A stretch of DNA of 64,000 bases from Asterella californica (lineage: Eukaryota > Streptophyta > Marchantiopsida > Marchantiales > Aytoniaceae). Both the position numbers and the translations under genes were made by a program. The notes under the pieces were generated by a model. It had not been told where the DNA came from and did no database searches. It saw only the letters and a program-made list of their open reading frames with translations. Below, one piece after another: positions 9,452-20,321 of the stretch. Positions within the stretch are counted from its first letter, which is position 1. Each line of letters begins with the position of its first letter. The DNA lies in contig JAYKYS010000009.1 in the NCBI GenBank assembly GCA_036924285.1, positions 25,338,001 to 25,402,000 of the forward strand. Reading direction: 5' to 3'.

Positions 9452-12400
9452 TTACTCAAGAATGCCCTCGTCTTTATCTGTAGCTAGGCCTACGTGTTCG
9501 ACTGAAGGGCATTTATAGATTCCTTCTTTTGAAGAGATCTTGCAAAAGCACTCCGACCACGGGTTAGTGTAGAAAGCCTCCGGTGGAACTCGAGTATGTG
9601 GCCTACCCAAGGACTTCGATCCCATGATCCGCCTGATTTCCTTCTCAAAATCAGATCGTTTGAGGCCTCCCTTCTCCAAACTTTTGAACAGCGGAGCGAG
9701 GCTCTTCTTATCAGGCTGCAAAGTGGTACGCAACCCGTAGTAGAGCCTCTGTCCTATCAGATTATTTGCGAAATTACTAGGACCATCGTAGGTTGGTACA
9801 AATATATCCGATAGCAGACAGACTAGGTAATCTACTGCTGGTCCAAGTAGCCCGTGTCCATGTGCGTTAATGAGAGCTAGTTCACCAGGCAGTGCCACCG
9901 TGGAACGTGTCTCCAGATGCGGAAAAAGATCCTTCAGAGGCTTTAAAAATCTTTCACCACCGAAGATTTCTCCAGTAGCTAAGTAGATGTGCGTGGTGTT
10001 GTCAAACCCCATTGCTTGAAGGAAAAGACCCACCTGGACACAAGAAAGGAAAGAGCTGAGACCATGAGGAACCTTTAGTCTAAAGCATTATCATATACCC
10101 ATGACCACTCCGCTGAACACCAGAGAAGGGTAAGTTAGAAGCCCCAGGTTAAACATTTCTTCGCGGTTAGTAAGTACAACCCGGTCTGAGCGAGCTGAAG
10201 CTAGAACTGCGCAGATCTAAGACGAGAACCATCTCCGACTGCAACCCAACCTTAACGTGGTTCTTTTAGAATGCTACACGACTGGCACAGAGTTTAAACA
10301 GTTTCTGTATGTCTGAATTATAGAGATATTGACCAAGACCCTGAGTCTAGCCATGGAAGAGTTCCTGAGAGAAGTTACTACAATAGAGACGGAACTGACT
10401 TTTATGTCCTCGCCTGGGTCCTATCTAACATAATACCTAATGTACTGGACACTAAATAAAATATTAGAATGTGCTGAAGATTGCTTCCTAATTTCAGGCA
10501 GTCACAAGGTTGTGAACCGATGGGTCAAGGAAACTTGAGAGAACTTATGTTATGGTGGAATTCAGTACGGAAACTATTCAACCAATAGCAAGCTAAATCA
10601 TGTGTCAACAGATGGACATAAACGAGACAGCGGGACGTTCTTCCGTGTAAGCAGTGAAGGATGAAACGCAGCGCATACCTCTTGTGGAGTCAAATGACAT
10701 TTTCCAGTTAAGCGCCGGCGGGAATACTCAAGTTTCTTCTGGGCAAAATACTCTCTACGGTACTTCTTGAGTATTTCCTGCTCCTCTGGCGTGAAGATCT
10801 CCAGACACCTAGAGGTTACCGCACTCATAATATATCACTCTTAAGCCGTAAAGCTTCCTTCCATTTCATGGTTATCTCACAAGAAGTTACGTGTGACTAA
10901 GCTAGATCACAAAAAAAAGTTCCTTCCTCCACGGCTGCAAATGATTGTCGGTATACAACCAACTAAAAGGCAAATAATACTTATCCATCGTGATGATGGA
11001 TGAATAGTCACAAATCGAAGTCAAGATTATGTGAATAACTTACCCTGCAAAAGCCAACATGTCCAACTCAAAGCGAAGATGAATTGCCATGTAAGGACCA
11101 CCTGAGCGAAGTCGCTGCACGATCATGCTACTCAGGTTCCTAATATTATCGCTGAACCTCAATGCGTGATAGTTCACACGACAACGTAAACGCTGATATT
11201 CGTGGTTGTCAAGTTTCTCATCGAGACGATGCGAAAATGGGGTGAGATAGACAGCTCCATGCTTTTTCATTTTCTCCAAGGCAGTAGTTTCATACCAGCT
11301 GACAGAGGCGTCACGAGGGGGCTTCAACTGCAAAACATTGATTGACTTCAATCCTCAATCAAATTCATAGCCTTATTTGAAAACCATCCAACTATGTACA
11401 CAAGCCCATTGAATGGAACAACGACTATTCTAGATATATTGTTGGTATACTTACCTACTAGCTACCAGTGGCACACTCCGCGTTTGCTGTTATAGTGCTT
11501 AGCAGGATTTAAGGTTTAGCCAGCTAGACTCTATTCTGGCAGTGATGGCCGACTGAAATTCATAAGCTACAGACGGTGATGAGTGCACGCTAAGCATTTC
11601 CACCGTTTACCTCCGTTCTATCTTTAACGGCCTTCTAATACAGTCCTCTAAAGCACGATAACGACTAACTATTAATTGCGGCAAGGTCTCATGTGTTTAC
11701 TCCACAGCCCAAAGAATTTATTCCGTTCGGTAACCAATCACGGATGTTTGAACATACACTCTAAGCGTCGGATGAGCATGGACAGCGCTTCCTCTACTTA
11801 TAGAAACATTCTAATCTCTACTGGCCGCTCATTAAAGCGATTTCGAAGAAAAGGAGAAACACTACAGACTCCCTGGTGCGGGGGCAATAGCATACCGCGC
11901 TCAAGTAGTAGGGGTGATGTACTCGGCATATAGCCTAGTTGCTTACGCAGACACATTCAAAAACTTACCCATTCATTACTAAACTTAATCAAGTTCCATC
12001 AAAGTTCGAGGAGAAACAACATGATGCCACAGGCCGTTTGCACTATATGTCACATACCTGAAAAGGTCTTAATTTCAACTTTTTTGAGCCAATTGTCCAT
12101 GTGGCTGGTATAGTCTGGATGACCCTCACGTCTTTCTTCAGAGAATCAATGAAGTGCTCAACATCGTAAATACCTGGAAAGCCACTGGAGAAAGAAAGTT
12201 TGGTTACTGTACGATGCCAACGTTGTGCTGCCTTAGCCAACTAATAGAGAAAGGGGATACTCTCAGAACGTGTAACAGCATGCTTAGCCTGGATACTGGG
12301 GATTCCGCTCCATGCATGGACGGTTCTACAAGACGCTTAGAATGATAATAACAGGAAAATGAGGATTAATCCTATGAGAAGTATATAGTGGTACACGGGT

Positions 12401-15400
12401 AAAGCAGAAATAGTACTTCTCCAATAGGATCTAGATCATCCTACAGAGGATGATCCTACTATGAGAAGTATAATTTATGCACTATGATATTAACAAGCCA
12501 CTGCCCTACATAATACTGCAAGTACTAACACTACCATCGGAAGGGACTACCATAAAAATGGTTCTAGAGCTTAGCTTTCCATCGTTCTTACGACACATTA
12601 ACTTGCGAATGAAATTTCACTCGAGTTTCCCACAGCTATTGCAACAAGTTAACTTGCACATGGTATTCGCTTGAGTCTTGCTCAGGTGCGTAGAGCAGGA
12701 ACTGTAGGGTTGTGTAACAGATTTCAGTATTGGTTCCTGGTTCAAGACGGCACGTCGAATGTAGGACTGGAGTCTTCCATGTGACCGCATTTTCCTACTA
12801 CCTATCAACCTTGAGAAAACTACCACTACTATTAATCTTGACCTAAACAGTTTGAAAAAGTTAAAAACTCCTAAAGAGATAAAAACTAAACATCCAATAT
12901 ACTGTAACAAGCTAATCTTGATATTTTGCTTGTCGAATAAGAAACTACCAGCGAGCTATTACAGTGAAACATTATGGCGTTGAACACTTTGTTTTGACAG
13001 GTAACCGGCTAAGATGTTGACATGCTCAGCAACTTGTAGCTGTCAACTACAAATGCTCCTCATTCACACCCATACAATGGAAATGAACAAAGTTGACGAG
13101 GAAGAGCACCTGTCATTGTGCCAGAAAGAGTTGCTGACAAGCTGAGGCAATACCAACGTGGCATTCATAATTCGAGCAACCAAAACTGCATTGCATATCT
13201 GTCACAACCATGCAGTGTATCAACCATCGCTTGGTCACTGTAAACAACTGCTAGTTGATGCACAGCTTCATACGTTCATCAGACCACCGCACTTAGCCAT
13301 ACGGTCAGTTGATCAACCTGTCTTCATAGCAAACCTCCTTCCCAGCGAGAACCGTAAACAGAGGAAAAGAAGAAAGTCCCACTGCTGTACGCTGTTGATT
13401 CAGTCCACCATTGCACCGAACCACCAAATAACCGTTGCTCCCTCTGGGTGGATCTGCACCGTATAACATGAAGATCAATTACGCGTAGGACCAAGTGTAC
13501 TCGACCGTCTACCGGATCCGTAAGTCACTTGAGATATCAACCGCATGCACCTAAGGATTCCACTAAGTGAAAACCTAGTCAGGTATCTAAATCTAAACAT
13601 AGTTCACTGCTCTTCATTACACTGACTGAAGGAAACGGCTGACGGCTGCGACTGATGCAGTCTTCCGATACGGCTATCAAACACTCGACAGTAAGCTACA
13701 CTTTTGAACCACAAGTTGATCGTTACACCAATCTGAAGATCTTGTGGTACAAGATGCCCGCCAGTCAGTAACCTGTGCATTAGACCACAACTTGGGGACA
13801 GAAATCTGCATGAAACACAAGAAAAACCCATCATAAACCTTCAACATCTCAGACAGTCTGAAGCGACGTAAAACATTCGAACTAAAGTTGAATGGACCTC
13901 TGCGTGTTTTACATGACCTGGAAAGTACAGAAAGACTTAAGAGGAGTTGTTAGTACGACGCAGCAGACGGCAATTCCCAGTTTTGCAGGAACTTGAGGCG
14001 CATCCCCAAGACCGAGAAGGGCTTGACGAAGGTGCTAAAAGATTCACTTCCTTCAAGCAAAACAAGATTCATTCAACAATGGACCCGAACTACCCTTACG
14101 AGGGTTGCTTATACAAAGAAGTACATAGCAAGGAGAATAGAGGGGAGTGAATGTACGCTCACGTTGAGCATTTTATAGCGAATATCTCTAACAGGGGACA
14201 GACAAAGGGGAATGTGCAAAGAGCACATTTCGAGAGATTGGACCCCCTGGTGTGCAAGCGTACTACAGATGGCATGTACCACATGCAGTGTAGCTAATCT
14301 ATGCGTATCATCCTTCTAATGCATAAGACTTCTCTCAAAAGCTATAGTATATGGTATTGAAAATGGAGTTTCCAAGCAGTGACGATAAATCCCAGGAATA
14401 TCAGACAAGTACATGATTGCTGGACCTGAAGAAATGGAGAAACCTAGAGTTCATATCGTAATATCAGACAAGTTACATGATTGCTGGACCTAAACAAATG
14501 GAGAAACCTAGAGTTCATATCGTAACGTCCGTAGATGAACCCATTAGCATTTAGCGGCAGTTTGATATCATCTGCAAAATCTAAAACCTTCCTGTTTTAA
14601 CATTCAATTAGCTGAAAAACTCTGGTGCTAGCTTATACCTCCATTTATACGGCCGATGCATGAAGATGAGCCGTTTTTTAGTTAAGACAGGCGATGAAAT
14701 CACTTCCCACTCAGCCTGAAGATCCAGAGCAGAGTTCTCCAGTCAGAAGCCCCAAATGAACAGGCTCCTCGAAGCTTCCACCCGCCTTGTTACGATTATC
14801 TTATCTTAATCTTTCATGAATTTGTATACGCCTTCAAACGCGGCGGCCTCAGTTTGAGAACGTAAGCAGAATCGGTATAATCAGAGCAGTCACAGACGAT
14901 GAGGATTCCATGGTCAACTTGAGTGGTCAGCATGACTACAACTACCGGTAGGGCCACTCTGACGATAAAGGCTTTCCTTACAACTTGGCAGCCTGGTCCA
15001 GACGCAATAACATCAATGATCTCGAGACTGGCTTGGGTCACAACATGGACCACCGACAGTCTACTGCCCGGCTCGCTCACCTCCCATTGCATTACACTGG
15101 ACCACGTTCGCTGTCAGTTCACCCTCAGTAACAACCCCGCTCGGACGCAGTAGACGCCCTTGTCCCGTAAGGTGAGCACTGCCGGAGTGGATTCTTGGGT
15201 AAGGTATATGCTTATACCCAGAGCTCTCATCGTATTTCGACGACGCTGCGTTCACCCATTGAACAAGGTTAATAACAGGCGAAGAAGGCGGGTATAGCCA
15301 AACCTTTACGGGTTTCAATTAGTTTGCCTTATACGGAAGGTTCTTGATATCAGTACACGCTAAAGGAGAGATGCCAACGTAACATCTGTAACCACTGAAA

Positions 15401-16133
15401 GATTTCTACAGGTAAAGCCCAGCTCCATACTGAGATGAGTGTCCATCTTATTAGTTACGGCGGAAAGTAGCACAGACTTAAGTACTGAAAGACATGCCGA
15501 GAACGTGTTGCAGAATTAAAAGAACCTCTGATTCGAACTGTTATTTCCAAGTACCAGGAGATCGCTCAACCTCTTCACCGGAGGTGCGGCTTCTGCGAGT
15601 ATGAGAAACCAAATGCCACGAGACGGTTTTCGGATGACTTCCAGTCGCAACGAATGAACCTCTCAAAGATAAATTCAAAATCACAAGTCGGACCAATAAA
15701 GAAAGAATAAAGAAACAAAAACAGGGAAACAAATGTTGCTCGTTTACCTACTTCGGTCAAAGAAATTAAGATGTTTTCTAGACTCATAGGGAAACTCAGT
15801 CAAACCCAATCTCGAATTTCGGGGATGTTCAGGGATCTATTTCAACTTCCATTCGAGTAAGTACGCCAAGAGACTTTATTCGTGACTCAAAGATTCTGCA
15901 TAGAGTAAGAGGGAGGAAACCTGGGAGGCAGAGACTTGCGCTTGACCTCTCATCCGGTGAAGGAGGGAGATCATACATATTAACAAGATTAAAGCAGGAA
16001 CTGTTCGTCTTCCTGTAACCGACTTGAAACCTGCAGTCACTTGGTTCCATTCTTGATGACCTGGATGCGCTTTCCACTCCCCGGATAAGTTGTCGTGAAG
16101 CCCCGAAGAGCTTAACCTGTGCATGCAGTTCAT
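9452..16133 (-). CDS. O-fucosyltransferase-like type II membrane protein (8 exons)
   Basis: Exons, minus strand: 16133-15921, 13805-13727, 13453-13383, 13198-13110, 12184-12058, 11327-11044, 10823-10679, 10033-9452. They sum to 1590 bp (529 aa), phases agree at every junction, and all introns are GT-AG. A signal anchor (RRTVPALILLICMISLL, residues 43-58) implies a Golgi type II protein. Family motifs: NGGLNQQR (112-119), ICNAVLVARIMNATLVLP, LRCRVNYHALRF, HLRFELDM (about 276-283, with the arginine of the GDP-fucose site) and DYLVCLLSDIFVPTYDG near the C-terminus. Plant members transfer fucose in cell-wall or glycoprotein synthesis; the acceptor here is unknown. Exon 1 and its start are the least certain; the rest is firm. 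Exon 3 uses a weak donor (GCA/GTGGGA). Confidence 0.85.
12355..12478. repeat. Foldback segment with internal hairpin in intron 4
   Basis: CTATGAGAAGTATA occurs at both ends, and TACTTCTCC..ATAGGAT in between is its complement. Inside lies GATCATCCT-ACAG-AGGATGATC, a perfect 9 bp stem. It sits in the intron between exons 4 and 5 of the O-fucosyltransferase-like gene. Confidence 0.7.
13806..15920 (-). other. Intron 1 of O-fucosyltransferase-like gene (2.1 kb)
   Basis: The longest intron of the gene. It contains a tandem 63/64 bp duplication at 14398-14524 and open stretches at 14814-15318 on the minus strand that match no family motif. The donor reads CAG/GTTTCC and the acceptor CATGCAG/ATTTC. 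Confidence 0.5.
14398..14524. repeat. Tandem 63/64 bp duplication
   Basis: ATATCAGACAAGT...CATATCGTA occurs at 14398-14460 and 14461-14524 with only a few differences, including one extra T in the second copy. The near identity indicates a recent duplication inside the intron. Confidence 0.95.
15921..16133 (-). CDS. O-fucosyltransferase-like exon 1 (signal anchor)
   Basis: Starts MNCMHRLSSSGLHDNL and carries one hydrophobic helix after basic residues (GRRTVPALILLICMISLLHR), then ends VSASQ before a GTTTCC donor in phase 0. Exon 2 begins in phase 0 with ISVPKLWSNAQ. The match of phase, the total length divisible by three and a signal anchor typical of the family support it. An alternative hydrophobic ORF at 15575-15787 joins out of phase. 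Confidence 0.55.
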
Positions 16134-18797
16134 ATTAAAGTTGCATGGATTTCATCAAGCACTACGACGACTGAATCTAGCTGTCTGAGCGGTTGGATAT
16201 TGTACTTGGTAAGGACTTGAAACGATAGCTACTTACGTACAAGCGAGCTTGAAACACATGAGCACAGCAACACTGATTTCGTGCCCTGCACATTCTAAGC
16301 AATTGCAACTCAAAACCATGAAGCACTTCGCGCAGACCCAGCAATGTGGTAACGTGATGTCCATCATGAACAACCGACTAGTAAATAGAACAGTTTCGGT
16401 CACACTATGCAATTAACTAACTAACACATGCTACGCGGGCATGTAATACCAAGGCTTCTGATACCATGTACAACTGCACGTCGTTGAGCTGTTCGTTGAG
16501 CTAAAAGTGGTCAAGTAGGTCAGGTTCGTACCGTCGCATTCTATAAATAAACAAGAGATCAACAGTTCGATTCTGTACACCAGGATCTCATCCTGCTTAA
16601 TGAATCATGTGACAAAATCTGCCGCTTAATTCTGACGTATCTCTCCGCCCAGGAGAGAAGGTGGCACAGATCTAAGTGAGGGTTGATACCAATGAAGTTC
16701 GACCCGTGCTACTGGAGCAGATCATATGCTCTAGCCTGCTGCCAGAATATCATGGCTCGTTGTTTAGACGCATTCAGTGTAGGGAAATCACTGGACTGTC
16801 AAACCAAACAGCCTCTCGGTAATCTTCATTCTTGGAAGTCGATCCTATATATTAACGTCAGAGAGGAAACTGAAAAGCTGATTCTAGCCCCTCCTGCCAC
16901 TCCTCCGTGATCTTTCAAGCTCCTTCCACTCACAATCCAGACTCCATCGCTGTCCACACAAAGTAAGATTACTCACAAGAAAAGTTTCAAACTCAGTTAA
17001 CTGACATACAAAGCTAGATAAACTCAAAAGCACTGAGAAATCACCTTCTGTCAAACACGAAGTATTCGGAAGCTACAGGCATCGCCCGTTCTTTGACTTT
17101 TGGTTCTTCAAAATATCCACGGACAACTCAAAGCACGCTTCCGTGGACCAGGCCCAAGCACTACACACACAGACGAAAAGAAAAATCGTCTCTTGAAACC
17201 GGACCTAGAACGTCAAAAGGCAAAAGGTGAAAGAACAAGAAAAGCGCCCAGAATTGAGGAGAAATTGTACAGTGTACTGCGAGACGGTCAAGAGGTAGGT
17301 GACATCATGCAATTGTGAAGACGCGACAATTTCAGAACCTTCGTACATTCACAGATTGGGCCAGCGTGACCAGTACGCTTCACTCTTTGTTGGTCGCCAT
17401 CGTACACTCCTTACCACATCTATGCGTCGTCTCTGGGATGGCATGAGAATTTTTTCCTCTTCATGCATTAATCACCAGCCGTGTGGACCTGCTGCGTGTT
17501 AGGACTGGTGGTACTGCTACCTTTCGCTTGAATGGTATTTTCACTTTCTTCTGCGGAGAAGTCAGAAGCGGGATAACGCTCGGTAAGCTACGCATAGTGA
17601 TGTGCAATCATTCATTAATCAGTAAGGTGAGGTATGGAGGAAACCTATGCACGTTGATGAACGAATGGTGGTGATCAGGCCTCCAGAATACTGGAGGCCT
17701 GATCACCTGTTTGCTTTATTACGCATACGCGTAACTCCTTCGATTTCGAAAGAACAGGGAAAGGACAAAGTTCATCTCTTTGTCATGTAAATCCTCTCTA
17801 AATAGAGTTCTTGGAATTCTTGGAAAATGTCTTGGAAACCGTCCATCTTTCACCTTTCTGAAGGTCGCTATTAAAAGTCTAAACTTCCTTGCATATTGTA
17901 TAAGCCTGCATAATCACCCTAGCGGATGTTCAAGGCAGTTAGCATTAAGAATTAAAGTTTTATTTTTGGCAAGGACCTATGAACACCTGCATTGTTGTAT
18001 CATAACACACTTTCTATTTTCTTTTTTACTTTTTTAAAGAATCTATAAATTAAATATAAACAAAATAAAAAATAAAAGTAAGAACACATTTTGATAAAGT
18101 ACTCCACTTCCTTTATTCCGCAAGTGGAGCATTGCTTCTCGCAGTACTTACAGTTCTATTATTTTGTTTTGATGGTTATGCATCCAGGTATCATAAGCTT
18201 TATATTGTTAGAAGTATAAATTTAACTTTTTTATTTTATCTCGAACAAATATCACAGGTGGTTTACAATTGAGTTAGTATTTTTAGAAGTACACACGGTT
18301 GGTTCGAGTACCACCTTGATTTGTTAAAATTCATCGTCTTCTCTTTAATCAGTTACACTTCTATTTCTGAAAGTTCTCTAATTATTTTTATCATGTCAAC
18401 AACATTATCTTTTTCTCTGGAGTGCTTGTAACCAGTAAAGAAAATGAATTTTTATCCTAATTTCCAGCTTGTCCTCTTTTTTCTTTCTGACCAGAAGGTA
18501 ATGTTGCATGCATATTGGACAGAAATCGAGTCACTCAAGCATGGTTCACGGCGCTTTTGCTAGTGGATTATTTATGTCCTCCGTGTCTTTATTTCCACTC
18601 TTGTCCAATGGGAGCCACTGCTCTAGACCTCATACGGAATCTCAGACCTCTTTAGCACCTCTTTTTATTTTTGGGTGGGTCCACTCGCATTTATTACGTC
18701 CAATTACAACAACGAGTTCGGCCACGCTTATGCAGAACGGAAGTTCCAAATAGAAACAGGTAATGAAAAAGATGTGACTGTATTGCGAAGAGAAGAA
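16134..18797. other. 5' flank of O-fucosyltransferase-like gene; no gene recognised
   Basis: Probably includes the 5' UTR and promoter of the minus-strand gene. Plus-strand open stretches at 17100-17318 (basic, rich in Lys/Arg) and 17299-17674 overlap in different frames and match nothing I know. A perfect 17 bp hairpin lies at 17670-17707. From about 18000 the sequence becomes AT-rich. Confidence 0.4.
17670..17707. repeat. Perfect 17 bp inverted repeat with 4 nt loop
   Basis: GGTGATCAGGCCTCCAG, loop AATA, CTGGAGGCCTGATCACC. It is followed by a second small hairpin (TTACGC-ATAC-GCGTAA) 10-15 bp downstream. No mismatches. Confidence 0.95.
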
Positions 18798-19017
18798 AAG
18801 TTACAAACATATACTGCTCATTGTGTAGTGTGAGCACTACGTAATATAGCGTCTAAACTATCTACTGCTTTACACTGGTCAAGTGGACGGACGTAGTACT
18901 CGCTGTAATATTCCAGTCTATTGTCCTGAAAGGAAGTTACAAACAGATAGTGCTCAGTATGTATCGTCATACTATGTAATATATCATGTACAATCGTGCT
19001 ACTGCATTTCACTCTAA
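18798..19017. repeat. Tandem repeat, about 136 bp period
   Basis: AAGTTACAAACATATACTGC... (18798) and AAGTTACAAACAGATAGTGC... (18934) align over about 80 bp including ACGTAATATA / ATGTAATATA and CTACTGC. The pair lies just 3' of the minus-strand Rep-like copy 1. Confidence 0.75.
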
Positions 19018-19114
19018 TTCGATAAGGTGATCACCGTCGTAGCTCCCGGTCCTTAAGAGATGAACTGAGGTAAATTGTGCTCCTCCGCAGCGTTGTCCGG
19101 CAGGACAGTTTGTT

Positions 19115-19885
19115 CTTGCGGGCTTGGCTGCTCCTGCTCGTCTTCTTCCTCTGCCTAGTTTCTATCTGTTTCAAAGTACATGTGATTGCAATGTGGACAT
19201 CGTTTGTTATCGACGTGGAAGAAAATGTTATTGACGTCCTCTGGTGTCACCTGTTCCGGTCAGATAAAAGTGTTATATAACGAATCGGATCGTCTTTTCT
19301 GAATTCCTGCATGCATAATCTACATGAGGGAAGCAGAGTACTTCCCTGAAAGTAGCATTTGACGAAGACGAGATAAAGTGTTTGAGAGTGGGTGTGAACT
19401 TTTGTATTTGTTGAATTGGAGTAATCACGAATAGAATATTCATATAAGTCAATTCTACAAGATTTTTGGTGTTTGCAGCTCCTAATAGCATGAACAATTC
19501 TTTATCATCCACGATCATACTCTCAATGATATTCTTCATCATGGTGTGATGGTGTTGCAGTTTCTCGTCCTTCAAACAATAACCCACCATGCTCACAAAT
19601 GTGTGCAGCCCTCTGTTGGAAAGTTGCTTGACGTAGACCTCTGCTCTCTATCGAACGCTGCTGTTCCCACCCAAGTGCCAAAAGTATCTTCTTTTTCATC
19701 TCCACGCAAGACTTAATGGATATAACGCCCTGGAAATGTAAGTGCAAAAGGCTACCATCTCGCTCGACAGAGAACATCCCTGAGAGGCATTGCTTGTGCA
19801 AGAACGTAGAAAGCAGCGAGAATAGAGAAGGGTCAAGGTCACTTCTCGTCAGACAAACAGTCACTGACAGCTCCAGACTCGATCT
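19115..19885 (-). pseudogene. HUH/Rep-like protein family, copy 1 (frameshifted)
   Basis: Minus-strand reading gives LELSVTVCLTRSDLDPSLF, then FSVERDGSLLHLHFQGVISI, then after a frameshift LSNRGLHTFVSMVGYCLKDE, then KELFMLLGAANTKNLVELTY, and after more shifts VTPEDVNNIFF and CPHCNHMYF. The His-Leu-His triplet followed by QG, and the later YCLKD, have the order and spacing of motif II (HUH) and motif III (YxxK) of rolling-circle Rep endonucleases, which nick DNA through a tyrosine. The C-terminal CPxC pair suggests a zinc ribbon. Copies 2 and 3 at 44-45 and 58-60 kb share these blocks. No helicase was seen. The assignment as a Replitron- or CRESS-like Rep is inference from motifs; the existence of the family is seen directly. 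Confidence 0.7.
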
Positions 19886-20135
19886 CTTAGCCCTCGTCTA
19901 TCACACGTAACAAACGGTTTATTTCCTCTAACTTTTGTTTCTTCTGGTAAAATATTTACGTTAGTATAAGAACAGTGGGAAAAACACAATGTGTACGTTA
20001 ATATAACCCACGGTGAGAAAATAGATCATTTTCTACAGTCATTACATCAAGATCACCAATCCGGCACGGCCATCTGAACTCAATGCACCTCCAAGAACGG
20101 AAGCCAGCGGAAATGGATGGAGCATGGTTATTAGC

Positions 20136-20321
20136 TTGCTTATTCACCTCTTCTATCTGAAGATGGAAGAGTGCTGTAAGCTTAATTTATTACCTAACCC
20201 TTCCAACGGGAAGGGTTAGGTACTAAATTAATGTATTTATGAATGTATTGTTTTGGTTCGGTAGGCTTTCGCATTTGTATCCCTCTGAAGCTCATAGTCC
20301 TGCACTCCACTTATGGGTTTT
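20136..20321 (+). repeat. Double-hairpin unit A
   Basis: Hairpin 1 (GCTTATTCACCTCTTC...GGAAGAGTGCTGTAAGC, 20136-20181), hairpin 2 (TTAATTTATTACCTAACC... / ...GGTTAGGTACTAAATTAA, 20182-20231, 23 nt arms with one mismatch), spacer, then box CACTTATGGGTTTT (20308-20321). Lies about 250 bp upstream of Rep-like copy 1. Confidence 0.85.

Noticed and set aside
14814..15318. Two overlapping minus-strand ORFs as extra exons or a nested gene
   Set aside because: No family motif, and the gene model closes without them; they lie in intron 1.
15575..15787. Hydrophobic minus-strand ORF as first exon of the O-fucosyltransferase-like gene
   Set aside because: Its possible donor is phase 2 while exon 2 needs phase 0; the 15921-16133 exon fits phase and total length.
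18297..18316. GGTTCGAGTACC as a tRNA B-box
   Set aside because: No matching A-box or acceptor stem upstream; no cloverleaf.
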